DNA of 64,000 nucleotides from Eretmocerus hayati (lineage: Eukaryota; Arthropoda; Insecta; Hymenoptera; Aphelinidae). Made by a program: the position numbers and the translations under genes. The stretch spans positions 151,161,121-151,225,120 of the forward strand of contig CM056742.1 of the NCBI GenBank assembly GCA_029851415.1, read 5' to 3'. The notes under the pieces were generated by a model that had not been told where the DNA came from, did no database searches, and saw only the letters and a list, made by a program, of their open reading frames with translations. Of this stretch, positions 33,260-44,632 are shown piece after piece. Positions within the stretch are counted from its first letter, which is position 1; every line of letters begins with the position of its first letter.

Positions 33260-34500
33260 ACATGAATAATACTTTACTCAACACTGTAACTCACAAACTG
33301 TACTGCTACCGTAATCAAGCTTTGTATCATTGAGATCCCAAACAAACTAAACATCGTTAGCCTCCAAGATCAACTAATCCACCACATCAAGATGATCGTT
33401 CTAACGAGCTCAGAAGCCTCCTTATCTACATCGAACACATAACATCAATCCACCTCTCATAGACGTTTGCGATATATATCGACCATAACACAAGGATAGC
33501 TCATTTGACAGGCAAAGCTCTGATGTACACGCATTGCCGCTAACGATGCGAATCATCTCGATGTATATGTACACTGTTGCTTCAATTTAGCTCCATACAT
33601 AACGAGAAGGGATGAAACTCGGTGCTAAAATTACGCTGCGCATCGGAAGCACTGATGAATCAAAGGGCGCGTCGATTCAGTTTTGAATATATGCACCCCT
33701 TGCCATATTTAGACGATGGCGTACAGAGGTTTCAGACAAGCTTGTCAAATCAATGGTTCTCTTTGTCAAAAGTATGTAGAGACAAAATGTACGATGTCTA
33801 AGGCTCTATTAACGATTCATCAATTAAGCGACTAATTTATTTATAGGTGCTTGTACGAAAATGGTAGACTACAGATTTTCGAGGCCTTGCTAAAAAATCG
33901 GGCTCACATTCTTTACCCTCGAGAGAGGCTAATTTAGATTTAGGGAGGTATTAACAGACGTACAATGGCCTAAGACTTTTGGCTTCTTCTACTCCACCAA
34001 GGACGGCTATTTCGTGATTAATTGAAGTCTGACAGAGTCCCTGAATTGATTGCCTTTTTCCTTTGAGCGATTTTGCTGCACACTCTGATGTAAGGTTCTT
34101 TTCTTCATTACCGTGACAGTGATGAATTGTTCAATGAAGGAAGTAACAGTCCTCCAAAGTTTTCTTCTTGTATGGCTTACTCGCTTCAATCTTCAGATAT
34201 TTACCGGAAAAACGATCTACAAATATTTGCAGTTAATCTGATTTGACGCTGAGAGGTCAATCTGAAAATTGCGAATTCAAATTAAGAATAGTCACTTAGG
34301 ATGGCTCTGTATCACTTAAAGTTATATAACATTCTAGATGACTACAGCTCAAACTTGATTTCTCATAATCACCAATTTGAAGTATAGCAAAGGTATGAAG
34401 CGATGATATAGTGGGGATTGGAATTGATTCACATTTAAGGGCATATGAAAGCCAACTTTTACCGACACCCCTACCCATTGACAAATCGATTTTTCTCCCG
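33260..34500. other. Unassigned single-copy sequence
   Basis: No exon or repeat was identified. The minus frame 34007-34189 (60 codons, TTG start, basic) is within chance length. Confidence 0.35.
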
Positions 34501-34509
34501 AGTTCTACG

Positions 34510-34760
34510 GTGAATCTCAAAAAAGTGATTCCAAGTATGGAAGCTTTAGAATCAGATCTATCATTCAAAAAAAGAATCGAGTTGATCGGTTGAATATTGC
34601 CTTCAAACTTTGGTTTCGAAGTTGACCATTGCCTGAAAAAATACTCACACGCCTGACTTCGAAACCAAAGTTTGAAGGCAACGTCCAATCAATTAAATCG
34701 ATTTTTTTTTTAAATGATAGATCGCATCCGAAAGCTTCCATACTTGGAAGTTCTTTTTCC
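34510..34760. mobile_element. 250-bp palindromic MITE
   Basis: The left arm (ttccaagtatggaagctt, gccttcaaactttggtttcg) is matched inverted by the right arm (cgaaaccaaagtttgaaggc, aagcttccatacttggaa). The loop is about 35 bases near 34635. The 130-codon and 84-codon minus frames across it are by-products. Confidence 0.8.
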
Positions 34761-35479
34761 GAGATCGTCCTCAAATAGTTCAGAAAATGATCGGAAGTAT
34801 AACATTTCCCAAGGCCCATGAGCTGTGATTTTGAAAGAGTCGAGGTAAGGTTGGGTTAGGTCCTCTACCGCCCACACCAGCTGTTGTTATTGTTTGAATG
34901 AACGATGATGGACTGTCGTGAGCTGTCGCGTGGTACTTATATTTGACTTGCACATAATAAAAAGCAGGAACCGAAAATTCATTCGTTGGCAAAACTATAT
35001 GAAAAATAGTAATAACTATGTTTATATGAGAAGAACAAATTCAAGTATTGACAATCTGAGTGACAAACCTGTTTCTTGAGGCTATTATTCGCTCCTCGGT
35101 TTGAAAAGCAGTGAATATATAAGGGTGACAGTGATGATAATTCTGAGCCTTGAAATGAGTCAATAATTAAGAGGAACAGTAATCAGCGAGGCAAGGCTTC
35201 ATTGATATTGACATCCAAATCTGAGCCTTTCGAGGTATGGAACTGTCTTTCGTGGACATCAAATATTTATATACAGAATGTGGAGTTAGCATTACCCAAG
35301 ATATTGATGAAGTTATGTAGTTGAAAACAGATCAGATGAGGAACCAGTTGATCGATAAACTGAGAGGAAAAGCATGCATCCACCAAACTTGCAAGAAATG
35401 CTATACATGAGATAGCTCATCAGAAATGTTTACAACCTTTCGGTCTCACCAAACTCTATCTATTTGTGATAAGAATATG

Positions 35480-36660
35480 TATTGATGCAGCTCAGAATGT
35501 TCCTGTAATGTGGAGGCCTTCAGATGATTTCAGAGCAAACTGATGATTCTGTTTTGATGTTTCAACTACAATATGTCAAAATACTTGGTGAAAATAGCAA
35601 GCACGGGTAAGTCGTAGAGCAGAAGTAAATATTTGGAAATTGCAATAAGCTTCAATTTGTATTTACTAAAATCTCTATACTATAGAGGGGTGAATCCACA
35701 TTCATTCATTTAGATCTATTGAGAATTAGAGCTTAATCGTGGAGATTTTGTGACTTGAGTTGAAAAGTCACAAGGTGGATTTCACTCTACAAAGAATGAA
35801 AGTGGTGAAATTGAGTATCTTATTGTCATGAGTTGACCTCTGGAACATATTTGATTGATCTCACCATGCTACTGAAGGTTTCAACTAGAATATCTTGAAA
35901 TTACCTAAATCAAATGGCGCACCCGGGTGACTCTTAGAGCAAAAGTAAATGAGTGGCCATTGCTATGAGCTCCAACTTTTGTCTGCTGAAATCCCTGTAT
36001 TTTAGAGGGGTGATTTCATATTCACTTTTTTGAATCTATTGAGAATTGGCTTAGTTGTGGAGTTTTTGTGACTTGAAATTGAAAAGTTACAAGGTCATTC
36101 TTCAAAGAATGTACTGATAAAAAGAATCTTATTGTCATGATTTGATCTCTAAATCATGTTTGATTGATTTTACCATACTACTTTAGGTTCCAATCAGAAT
36201 ATTTTGGAATCACCTGGTGCAAATGGAGCGCCCGGGTGAATTTGAGAGCAAAAGTGAATTAGTGGACATTGCAGTGAGCTCCAATTTGTGTCTGCTGAGA
36301 TCCCTAGATCCTACAGGGGTGATTCCATATTCATTTGTTTTAATCTGTTGAAAATTGGCCCAGTTGTGGAGCTTTTGTGACTTGGAATTGGGAACTTAGA
36401 TGGTAAATTCCATAATACCATGGATTTATTGGTGGAATTCAGAAACTCATTGTTATTTGTGTGTCCTTATATTATCTCTGATCAATCTCATCATTTTCAA
36501 CCAGAATACCTTGAAATATTTGTTCAGAAAAGCTTGCTTGAGTGACTTCGAAAGCGAAAGCTGATCTTGGGTATGCTACGAGCTCCCAATTATGTTTGTT
36601 GAGATATTTGTATTCCAGCGGTGTGATTTCATCTCCATTCCAAGGAATGTCATGAATGTA
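35480..36660. repeat. Tandem repeat, about 310-bp unit, 3.7 copies
   Basis: Units aligned on caac.a.aatat.tt.aaat begin at 35563, 35882, 36191 and 36498 (spacings 319, 309, 307). Each contains cgcccgggtgactcttagagc, agctccaatttgtgtctgctg, aggggtgattc and a small hairpin of the form ttgtgactt...aagtcacaa. Copies are diverged (roughly 70-80% alike). No frame stays open across units. It could be an isolated satellite block or the internal repeat of a larger element. 34770-35470 and 36670-37180 hold nothing else recognised. Confidence 0.85.
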
Positions 36661-37185
36661 TGTACTCCAATAATATCTTCATAGCTTCTATCTGTATTTA
36701 CTGATTTCTAGTTGTTCATTATTAATCTTGAACTTTGTATCCCAAAATTTTTGGAACAAATTGTCTTTGTCGAGTTGCTCCGCATGAAATTCTGCAATTG
36801 TTTTGAGTCTCAAATGGATTCAAATTTGAGTCTACAATCTGAATGTATTCTAAAACATGAGTAGTAATACTAACATCATGAATTCTTTTAGGTACAGCGG
36901 TAACATGAATACATGACTTTGGCCAACGAGAGGCAGCTAGGTGTCAGAATCAAAACAGATTTGAACAGGTTTTCTCTTCTTCCAACTGACAAAATAGCTC
37001 AAGGATGAGTAGAGATGTGCATACGAGTGATTGCTTGGTGAAAAAGTTACCGAGGAAAATATTCCTGCAAAAATCACTTCACTCAAAATGAATACACATA
37101 GTACAAAAATGTGTACACACACACATAGTACAAAAATGTGTTTTCAAGAGTGAAAGTGATATTTCAACAAAAATGCCACATATAA

Positions 37186-37432
37186 AAATATACTTGAATG
37201 CAAGTATATACAAAATGTGAGCCCCAGCAGAAGTATCACTAGGAGTCACATAAAAAGTATACTTGAATGCAAGTATATACAAAATGTGAGCCCCAGCAGA
37301 ATTATCACTAGATGTCACATAAAAAATATACTTGAATGCAAGTATATACAAAATGTGAGCCCCAGCAGAATTATCACTAGATGTCACATAGAAAATATAC
37401 TTGAAAGTATATACAAAATGTGAATGAATGAA
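37186..37432. repeat. Tandem repeat, 69-bp unit, four copies
   Basis: acttgaatgcaagtatatac begins at 37192, 37261, 37330 and (altered) 37399, spaced exactly 69. The unit also carries tgagccccagcagaa and atcactagatgtcaca. Sixty-nine is 23 codons, so the minus strand stays open with 23-residue repeats (FKYIFYVTSSDNSAGAHILY) in a 182-codon ORF (37079-37627, first ATG near 37625). Three near-identical units suggest recent expansion. Coding is possible but not needed to explain the frame. Confidence 0.9.
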
Positions 37433-37639
37433 ACCTTTATTTTTCGCATCAGTAATCTCCATCATCAGTATACCTTGCAGATAGCTATTCAGTCGTGAGT
37501 CCATGTATGCATCAAGAAGCATGGATTCGAGCATAGAGATACAGCCATTATATATATCAGGTCGTATTGCGACTGATATGTTGGTTGAATGTCGAATGTC
37601 CCCTCCGCTCCCTCCCTTATGATACAAAGAGGATATCTA

Positions 37640-39720
37640 ACCCAACCTCCCTTACTCTTGGCACGGTCCGCTCGGTCGGTAAAAGTCGGCTTTCACATGC
37701 CCTTAATGCGCGGCATGTAAGATCTCCGAAATAGAGGGTCTGATAATTGCTCAACTCATAAACATAATAATTTCAAGATGACTTGGGATCGACATGGTGT
37801 GAATTCAATAATAGTCAATATCTGGTTTTTAAATATTTGCACACTTTTCCGACCAAGTCATTGAGTCTGTGACGTCTCAAAACTCACAATATTTATAGAA
37901 CGTTTTGGAAAACTGCGATCCTGAGTTATCACTGCTGCATCATAAGACCACGCGATCATGCACGTTTGTCATTTTCCAAATCATTCAAGAAATATTGTGA
38001 GTTTAGCGGTCCTCGAAAAGCCGTACAGAAAATTACGACATTCGGCACAGTGATAGATTGATATCTCAAACTGCCTCAACTAAAATTTCAAGAGCCTTCA
38101 GAGTCTGAGAGAAAAGTTCTGAGCAGTTTCGTGAAAGTCGATTTAACACGTCGGCTTATGGGAAATGACGAGTAGAGTAATATCCACCATACAGATTTTC
38201 ACGAGAATCGGTTCAGAAGAGGAAGAGTGCACGAAAATCACGTAAAAACCAACAGATTACCGATTCAGAGCCTACAAAGGAAGATCTAAGCCCAAGTGTC
38301 ACTCATTTCTGCGGTTTCGGGGTTAGGTTGTCGTCTGCTGCGTGCATTCATTATAACCAATATCGCGGGCGGAAGAGAGTCAAGCGCGGGTATATAGTCT
38401 GCACTTGGACTCATCAGAACCACTAGTACTACCTTAAATGGTTGGAAATCGTGGCACGATGCACGTTAACCGAATGGTTTGATCCGGAAAGTGTTTGCAA
38501 TTATTTAAAAATTAGAAGTTGTTTGGATGAAGCTATGCGGTAGGGTCCCTAACTATGCGGATTACCGTGGCGCCATCTATGGAATAGTAACCAGTACTGA
38601 CTTACCTTAAATTGAACACGATGATGCAAAAACGAGCAAAATGAACAACTGCACGGTTTGCGAGCAACCTTTGGCAACGTAATACCCATCTGATGATGCA
38701 ATACAAGGTGTCCAAATTATACTCAGAATTGAATTGAGAAAATTGATGATAATTTGACATTTTTTTAACTCGCGGTGAAACATTCACGCGATTTCTGCGA
38801 ATTGACCGCGTAATAGATGCGATAACCGCAGACGGGTGCGAAAATTGGAAAAATCTAAGTCAGACGTGGGTGAAGAGGCACTATCAAAAAAAGACACAAT
38901 GTGCGCGGCCAGCCAATTAAACTTTTTCCAATCTCCGGAGTTCACGAGCACGATTGCTCCTCTTTCATTCTTCTTGTTTTCCAAGCTTACTCACGCCTCA
39001 GGGATGAAACTCTGTTCACAATTCTTTAACAACCAAGCTTTAATTGCTCGCCGCAAGGCGAATGGTAACGCGATGAGCGCAAGAATCAACGGGAAGTTTG
39101 CTCTCTTAACTCACAATACGATGTACTGAGCGTATTCAAAAATGAGAAAAAATTTATAAGCGTGCAAAGCTCTATCGTAATGATAGAGCTTTGCACACGC
39201 AATATCCCACAAGATGAAAAGTTCCACATCTGTGCGACTTGGCTATCTGTGGATCTGGGTATGGTGGTTTGAAAAGCTACTACTTACCGTTGAACAGCCA
39301 TCTGATAACAAAGTATTTTCTAGACTGATTTTTCAAAGGAAAGAAAGAAACATCCTGTGGTCCTCGTTCGGTCATCAGAATTAAGCTACGAGAGAGCCCT
39401 TTGATTCTAGCTCATGGACTCTCCCTTGCAATAGGAAGATATTCGGATATTGATATTTTGGAAGTTGTAAGAAAAGATTGGAGAACCCTGATATGCGATC
39501 CTAGAACAAACTTTACTCTTGGTTCATAAGAGTAGTAACGTTTCTCGTGAACAAAAAGTAGTCATGAGCCACTGGAAATCAATTACGATCTGAACGTACG
39601 TATTTCACTCGAATATCGGTACAATACATAGATAGTGGTTTTGATAAATACGAATTTCATTGTACGATGTTATTTAATCCTTGGGCAGTATCGATCATTC
39701 AAATCTTACTAGGCTAAGAA
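37640..39720. other. Unassigned sequence with one hairpin
   Basis: Overlapping frames at 38602-38984 (minus, no ATG) and 38836-39129 (plus, GTG start) are both somewhat protein-like, but no splice sites or starts decide between them. A perfect hairpin lies at 39162-39196. The rest shows no repeat or gene. Confidence 0.3.
39162..39196. repeat. Perfect 15-bp hairpin
   Basis: gtgcaaagctctatc (39162-39176), a loop of gtaat, and the exact complement (39182-39196). Origin unknown. Confidence 0.75.
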
Positions 39721-39729
39721 TTCATCAAT

Positions 39730-39900
39730 TGAGATCTCAGGAACTTGTGACAGTGTCATCTGCAAATGCGTCGAAACTGTTCCTCTAAATTCTTCAAATT
39801 CAACTTGGATTGGCTCAATTTGAAGGTCCCAAAATAAGCTTCAAAAGGTAATAAGGTAAGTTGGAGAATATCAGTCCGAAAATTTTGATACTGGATACTC
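39730..39900. repeat. Fragment related to the GTACCCAACTTG element
   Basis: aaggtcccaaaataagcttc aaaaggtaataagg and gaaactgttcctctaaattc resemble internal blocks of the element at 11824-12787 (ggacctaaaacaagcttcaa aataagg; cagttcgg with gaattgag). Weak similarity, seen by eye only. Confidence 0.3.
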
Positions 39901-40495
39901 AACCCTTACATGGCATACTTCCGAAAACTTACGTGGGTGGCACACGGGGAGGGGGGGGGGATTTGAACCCTAGTCAATGAATCTTGAATCTCTTAGAAAT
40001 GACGAGAGATTTAGCTTTGCTCATTTTTTCTGGGATAATAAGATACCTCTTGAAGGATTGTGCTGATGAAAGGCCCGAAAGAAATTTACGAAGCTGTGCA
40101 GTATAAATTTTTGAAACGGGAGAGTCTTAAGAAATTGTAATTTCACCCTCGGATGTCAAATTCTACAGAACTTTTTGAAAACTCGATATTTCTGATTGAA
40201 ACTTAAAGGGGATATTCGCAGTAGATCATACTCTTGAGGACACACTTGACATCGCAATCCAACTTTTGAGAAACAGTATTCATTTTGTACATTCAAAGGA
40301 TCCATGTTGTTGAAATAAAAGGTTACTCTGGAAACCGTGAAAAAGCTGGGAAATGAGCTATTTATTTCGACTGGAAAACTCTTTCTTGTCGATCCTCATG
40401 AGGAATGGATACAAAACGGTACCATACATTTCACATACGAATAATGAAGTTTTCCCCGTTTATTCGACCCCCCCCCCCTAACACACACATTCAAT

Positions 40496-41100
40496 TCAAA
40501 GGGTTATGCTGTGCGTATTGCACATGAGCCTCTCACAAGAAGTACACGCTCTGCGCATTTTAATATTTCGCTCGCGAGGGCAACAAGGGCACACCTAACT
40601 CCATGTCTCATTTTGGGTTCTTTCTGTCTAAACTTCAGTGTATACTGTATTATCTGCTCTGATGATTTCTTTGATTGCAGAACGGATATATCAATCCGAA
40701 GAGTTGAAATTGTAATACATTTCATCAAAAATAGTTTCATCAAATAAGATGTCAGGATTCTCAGATAAATTGATGGTCGAGTTTTCTGATTTGGAGCATT
40801 CGAGTTTAACAGGATACATAGTAGAAGGATCCGTGCCTTAACAGCCACCTCATCCAAAAGACAATAAGACGAACACAGGCCAGCGGTTTGTTCTCTTTGT
40901 GGCAATTCACGTATAACAAAATTGAAGAGAAGTATCAGTTCCGCCTTTCGCTTTATCATAATGCGAAATTATATTTGGCTCTCCATTAATAACTTCAGTT
41001 GTGATCTCGAGATCTTGATGCGAGGACGGCGATTTCATTTTTCTTGGGTGTATGAGATAAGGGATGCCGTCAGAAAATCCGAATTACGTATTGGGTACAG
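40496..41100 (-). pseudogene. Decayed piggyBac-type transposase, C-terminal half
   Basis: Read on the minus strand across frames, the order of piggyBac (DDE_Tnp_1_7) landmarks is intact. They are a PKKNEIAVLAS strand motif (near 41060), EPNIISHYDKAKGGTDT (40985-40935; family pattern YN-KGGVD), a TNRWPV block (near 40880), LLDEVAVKARILLL (40860-40810; family LD-A-NA) and a C-terminal cross-brace of Cys/His pairs (CPCCPR, CTSCERLMCNTH) ending at TGA 40496. At least two frameshifts and several in-frame stops break it, so it cannot make an active enzyme. A 151-codon minus ORF (40504-40959) is one out-of-register frame of this relic. No TTAA-flanked ends were identified. The upstream half was not recognised. 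Confidence 0.7.
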
Positions 41101-41352
41101 TATTTGATCCAAGCTCGAAGTGTGCCGGAATGTCACTAAATCACAGAACTTGATCTAGCCATGAACATTGTGATCTAGCATACAAATTCCTGGAACCACA
41201 CACGGATGCTCACATTCCTGAACAATGTATGGCGCCGAGGAAAAACAGGAAAAAAAATCAGAAAATTTGACACCCAATAAACGTAAATAGCACACAGAGG
41301 TATCGCTGGACCCCACGAAAGATGCACTGTAAAAAATTGGTGGGAAAAACTT

Positions 41353-41413
41353 CAACCAGTGGTTGAAGTATTTCCCTCAACCACTGGTTGACTGCCAATC
41401 CAACCACTGGTTG
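41353..41413. promoter_or_regulatory. Three palindromic 13-mers, CAACCASTGGTTG
   Basis: caaccagtggttg (41353) and caaccactggttg (41378, 41401) are three copies of a dyad 13-mer spaced 25 and 23 bases, about two helical turns. The spacing would suit cooperative binding of a dimeric factor, or it may be a tiny minisatellite. Factor unknown; Grainyhead-like proteins prefer related AACC-GGTT words. Confidence 0.35.
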
Positions 41414-41467
41414 GCTTTTTTTCCACAACGAATATATAAAGATGAATGCGACGCCACGATATTGGTT

Positions 41468-41760
41468 GATGGTGGTCCCCGGATGACACTTTTGGGTCGG
41501 AAAAACCAGTTTCATCGTGTTTTTGCCCCAACAAACAGGGATAAACATCAGCGCCGGCCGCACGAGCATTTTCGAAAAAAATTCAGGTTAAGCATCGTTA
41601 TTGCGTTTCATTATCCGGATTGGTGACCGCTCGAATGGGGCTGCCACGCTTATAGCTCGCGTTAAACATTCACTTCTCTATTGATATGTGTATTATGCGA
41701 AGTCCGTGAGATTGTCAATGGTGGTCCCCGGGTGACACTTTTGGGTCGGGTTCAACCTGA
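41468..41760. repeat. Direct repeat of an array-flanking unit
   Basis: atggtggtccccggatgaca cttttgggtcgg at 41468 recurs at 41718 with two changes. The second copy leads directly into the CTGACC array, so it may be the fixed end of the element that generated the array. Confidence 0.6.
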
Positions 41761-41769
41761 TGACCTTCC

Positions 41770-42660
41770 GGGACACGCAGCGACCCATCGACTCTCTAAC
41801 CTGCGATTTGACCCACTAAGCCTACTGACCTCTACCTCAATACATATCAACCTTCTGATCTATACCATGACACCAACCGATCCACCGACCTACTGATCTG
41901 CCGTAGGACCTGTCGTCACGGTGATTTGCTGACCTGCCGCACGGTCTACCGACCCATCAAACCACGAGGCTTTTGGGCAACCGATTGACTCGTTGTTGGT
42001 GACTCTGTTTGTAGATATATGGATGGTCAATAGGTTGGTGGGTCTTTAGATCATATGGTAGCTTACAAGGGGAGTCCAAGGTGCTCGGGAGCTGGATCTG
42101 GCTGAAACTCTGGGAATCATCTCCTTTTGGCACCAAAAGATGATACCCAAAGACGCAGAGTCTAACGCTCAAGCGTTTGCGAGCTACAGGCTACAACCCA
42201 TGCATTACAATATATCTATATATACCATTTTTCCACATATATAGATATACTGCAATGCATGGGCTGTAGCCTGTAGCTCACAAACGCTTGAGCGGTAGAC
42301 TCTGCGGCTTTAGGTATCATCTTTTGGTGCCAAAAGGAGATGATTCCCAGAGTTTCAGCCAGATCCAGCTCCCGAACCCCTGTGACTCTCCTTGTTAGTA
42401 GATCGATGAATCAATGGGTTATACGGCATATCAGGAGATTGGTAGGTCATCCGATAGATCACGAAGTTATTTTTTTTTTTTTTTTTTTCAGATCACTAAG
42501 TTGATGGGCTAGTGGACCATATGTCAGGTCAGCAGATCAATGCTTTGGTGAGTTGCGTTGCATATCAGTAGGTCGATACTCATGTGACAGGTCAGTAGTT
42601 CGGCGGATCGTCGGATCATATTGTAAGTAATCCAAAAGGTCACCGAGTCGAGGGAGTGAA
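41770..42660. repeat. Paired inverted 10-bp arrays
   Basis: 41770-41965 is built on gacctactgatctaccgacc-type words. From about 41985 to 42660 the complementary sense dominates (ggtcagtaggtcgat). The switch near 41970 makes a head-to-head array. It is interrupted by a MITE (42066-42394) and an 18-T run (42473-42490). Confidence 0.75.
42066..42394. mobile_element. 329-bp MITE, PIF/Harbinger type
   Basis: The ends are CAAGGGGAG and CTCTCCTTG, flanked by TTA on both sides (42063-42065, 42395-42397). The arms exceed 150 bases (gagctggatctggctgaaac, gtttgcgagctacaggctac) and pair almost to the centre near 42228 (tatatatagatat). Ends, length and TWA duplication match the element at 21667-21997, although interiors differ. 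Confidence 0.85.
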
Positions 42661-43085
42661 CAACTCGTGGAGTGCTACTTTGACTTACGCTAGTGTTTCA
42701 TGCCGGATACTTGATTTTTACAGAAATGACGTCGGTTTATGACTATTTCACATGGAATATGTTCAGTAACCAGGAAAAATTTCCATCCAACCCCAAAATG
42801 GTGTGAAGTGGTATTTGGTTGAGAATTACATCAACGTCTCAATTTGTGACGTTGAAAGGGGTAATTCTTTGTTTAGGGGTGTAAAACAACCCATTAGCGT
42901 CCTACATCATCTTTTGAAGATGAGATATCTATATATGGAACAAAGTACCCCAGCATGAAGATTACCACTGATTTCAGCAAACTGTACCTGATGGACATCG
43001 TACTGTACTAAAAAAGAATCGTAACAGATTGGCATGTATGAAAAAAAAACAGAAATCATTCGCCGTAGCTTTACAAATTCAATAC

Positions 43086-43136
43086 CTTCGCGCATTGGCA
43101 ACTTATATGGGCGTTTCTCTGGAACTTTTACACCGG
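43086..43136 (-). CDS. Candidate 51-base microexon, phase 1 to 1
   Basis: Acceptor tccatagctgtattccag and donor GTATTG flank 51 open bases that read GVKVPEKRPYKLPMRE. A near-identical block (gttccagagaaacgc.cata ta) lies inverted at 44020-44041, also between an acceptor and a donor. Two copies in exon-like settings suggest paralogous exons, or alternatively a dispersed repeat that carries splice-like signals. Confidence 0.25.
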
Positions 43137-43273
43137 CTGGAATACAGCTATGGATGATGATATAAGAGAACAATCAAACCTATCGGCCCCAATCGAAGTG
43201 GAAATATCATCATTCAAGTCTCAATATGAGATATCTTTGGCCTCTGTATGATCAGAAAGAGTTGATTCATTCT

Positions 43274-43519
43274 AGCTGACTCAAAGAGAGAAAATGTGGG
43301 GAAAATCCTGTGGAAATACTTGGTAATCTCGTGCAGTCTTACGGATATTCTGGTGATGCCGCGCTAATTTTCGGGTTGATTCAAGCTGCATTTGGTGGAG
43401 GATATATTGAAGAGAAATGGCCCCGAAGCGCGATGGTGTGCTACCAATTCAGCCAAAACTGTATGACTTCGAAAATTGGGAATAAAAAATCAATCATGTC
43501 TCATTCATCTCAAAGATGA
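43274..43519 (+). other. Open frame, 80 codons, unknown
   Basis: The frame opens after a TGA that follows a possible acceptor (ttgattcattctag). It reads CGENPVEILGNLVQSYGYSG and FGLIQAAFGGGYIEEKWPRS, and ends at 43519. The Gly/Ala-rich hydrophobic stretch looks protein-like. The TGA at its head and lack of a start make it doubtful. No family recognised. Confidence 0.25.
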
Positions 43520-44006
43520 TCACGCCAAGCTCCTGCCGTGACTCTGAACTCAATTTTTGGAATGCGTATCTAAAATAGATGCAATTGCGAATATTTTGCG
43601 ACGAATCTCATGTTCGTGCGATATTTCTGTCTAGAATACGACCTTCTGAAGTGAGATAGGAAAAACGTGACTCACGAAAAAAATTCAGTTTTTCTCATCC
43701 CACATTGGCGGACCGAGCTCCATGTTGATAAAGCAAATTGTGATCGGATACCCTGACCTTACGAAGCTGCAAAAAGCCCAAGGAATTCGTTGAATTTGTC
43801 AATTTTGCCAAATAATTGCTTAGGAAATTCTGGAAAATCGGCGAAAAACTACTTTTTGTTCGACTCATTAACGTGATTTTGGCGATGTCACTCTATATGA
43901 GTTTCAATAGTGGATTTGTAACTTTCAATACTACACAAATATGCGAGCAAAAGGTCCCAGGTGTGTGTTGAGCGGTTTCCATTTTTCGTTTTTCAACGAT
44001 TTTCAG

Positions 44007-44043
44007 CAAAGTGCAAAAGTTCCAGAGAAACGCTCATATACCA
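44007..44043 (+). CDS. Candidate 37-base microexon, partner of 43086-43136
   Basis: A very strong acceptor (ttcgtttttcaacgattttcag) and a fair donor (GTAAAG) flank a phase-0 to 1 block that reads QSAKVPEKRSYT. It shares KVPEKR-Y with the minus-strand microexon. Neighbouring exons were not found. Confidence 0.22.
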
Positions 44044-44425
44044 GTAAAGAGCAAACGGTGCTACAAAATATCTACGCCCACTGATGACACGCTTGCGGCC
44101 ACGACATTCTCGTTTCTCCGATTATTGTACGTCGTTATATGGCGTATCGGATGGACCATGATTTATGAGCGAATGTAATTTAACGTGGAAAACTTTCTCT
44201 GCGAATCGTCTCGAAATTTACATTCATCACGATCCTATTGCTATCTCGATCACGCGTAGCTCTTTTTATTCATCATAGGATTCATACAATCTATCATTAG
44301 GGTATGCGGCAATACAATGCCAAAGCAATATCATACAGGAAACGCTATTTGAAAGAAAATTAAAATGCATGACTTATAAACGTGAGGGGATGTTCAGAGA
44401 TGATGGATCAAAATATTAACCCGAC

Positions 44426-44632
44426 ATGAAGTGGAGCTTGCTCTCGCCATCGTATAATAGCCATTATGATCCACTTTCGCAGCGGGGCTCTATCGAGAAA
44501 ATTGAATTCCACGGGTGCTTAAATTTCTCGTTGCAAGTAGCCAGATGCATTTTTCGAGCGCTCCAAAGTGGAATAGAGATGAAGAGCCCGAAGCAAAAAT
44601 GTGTGAAAGAGAAAAGAGGAGAAGAATGGTAG
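44426..44632 (+). other. ATG ORF, 68 codons, unknown
   Basis: It begins MKWSLLSPSYNSHYDPLSQR and ends in a Lys/Glu-rich tail (KSPKQKCVKEKRGEEW). It has a real ATG and mixed composition but no supporting splice sites. Chance length is possible. 44640-45320 shows nothing. Confidence 0.2.

Noticed and set aside
39949..40480. Poly-G run (39949-39961) and poly-C run (40468-40479) as ends of one inverted element
   Set aside because: The flanking sequences do not pair when one side is reverse complemented; they look like independent homopolymers.
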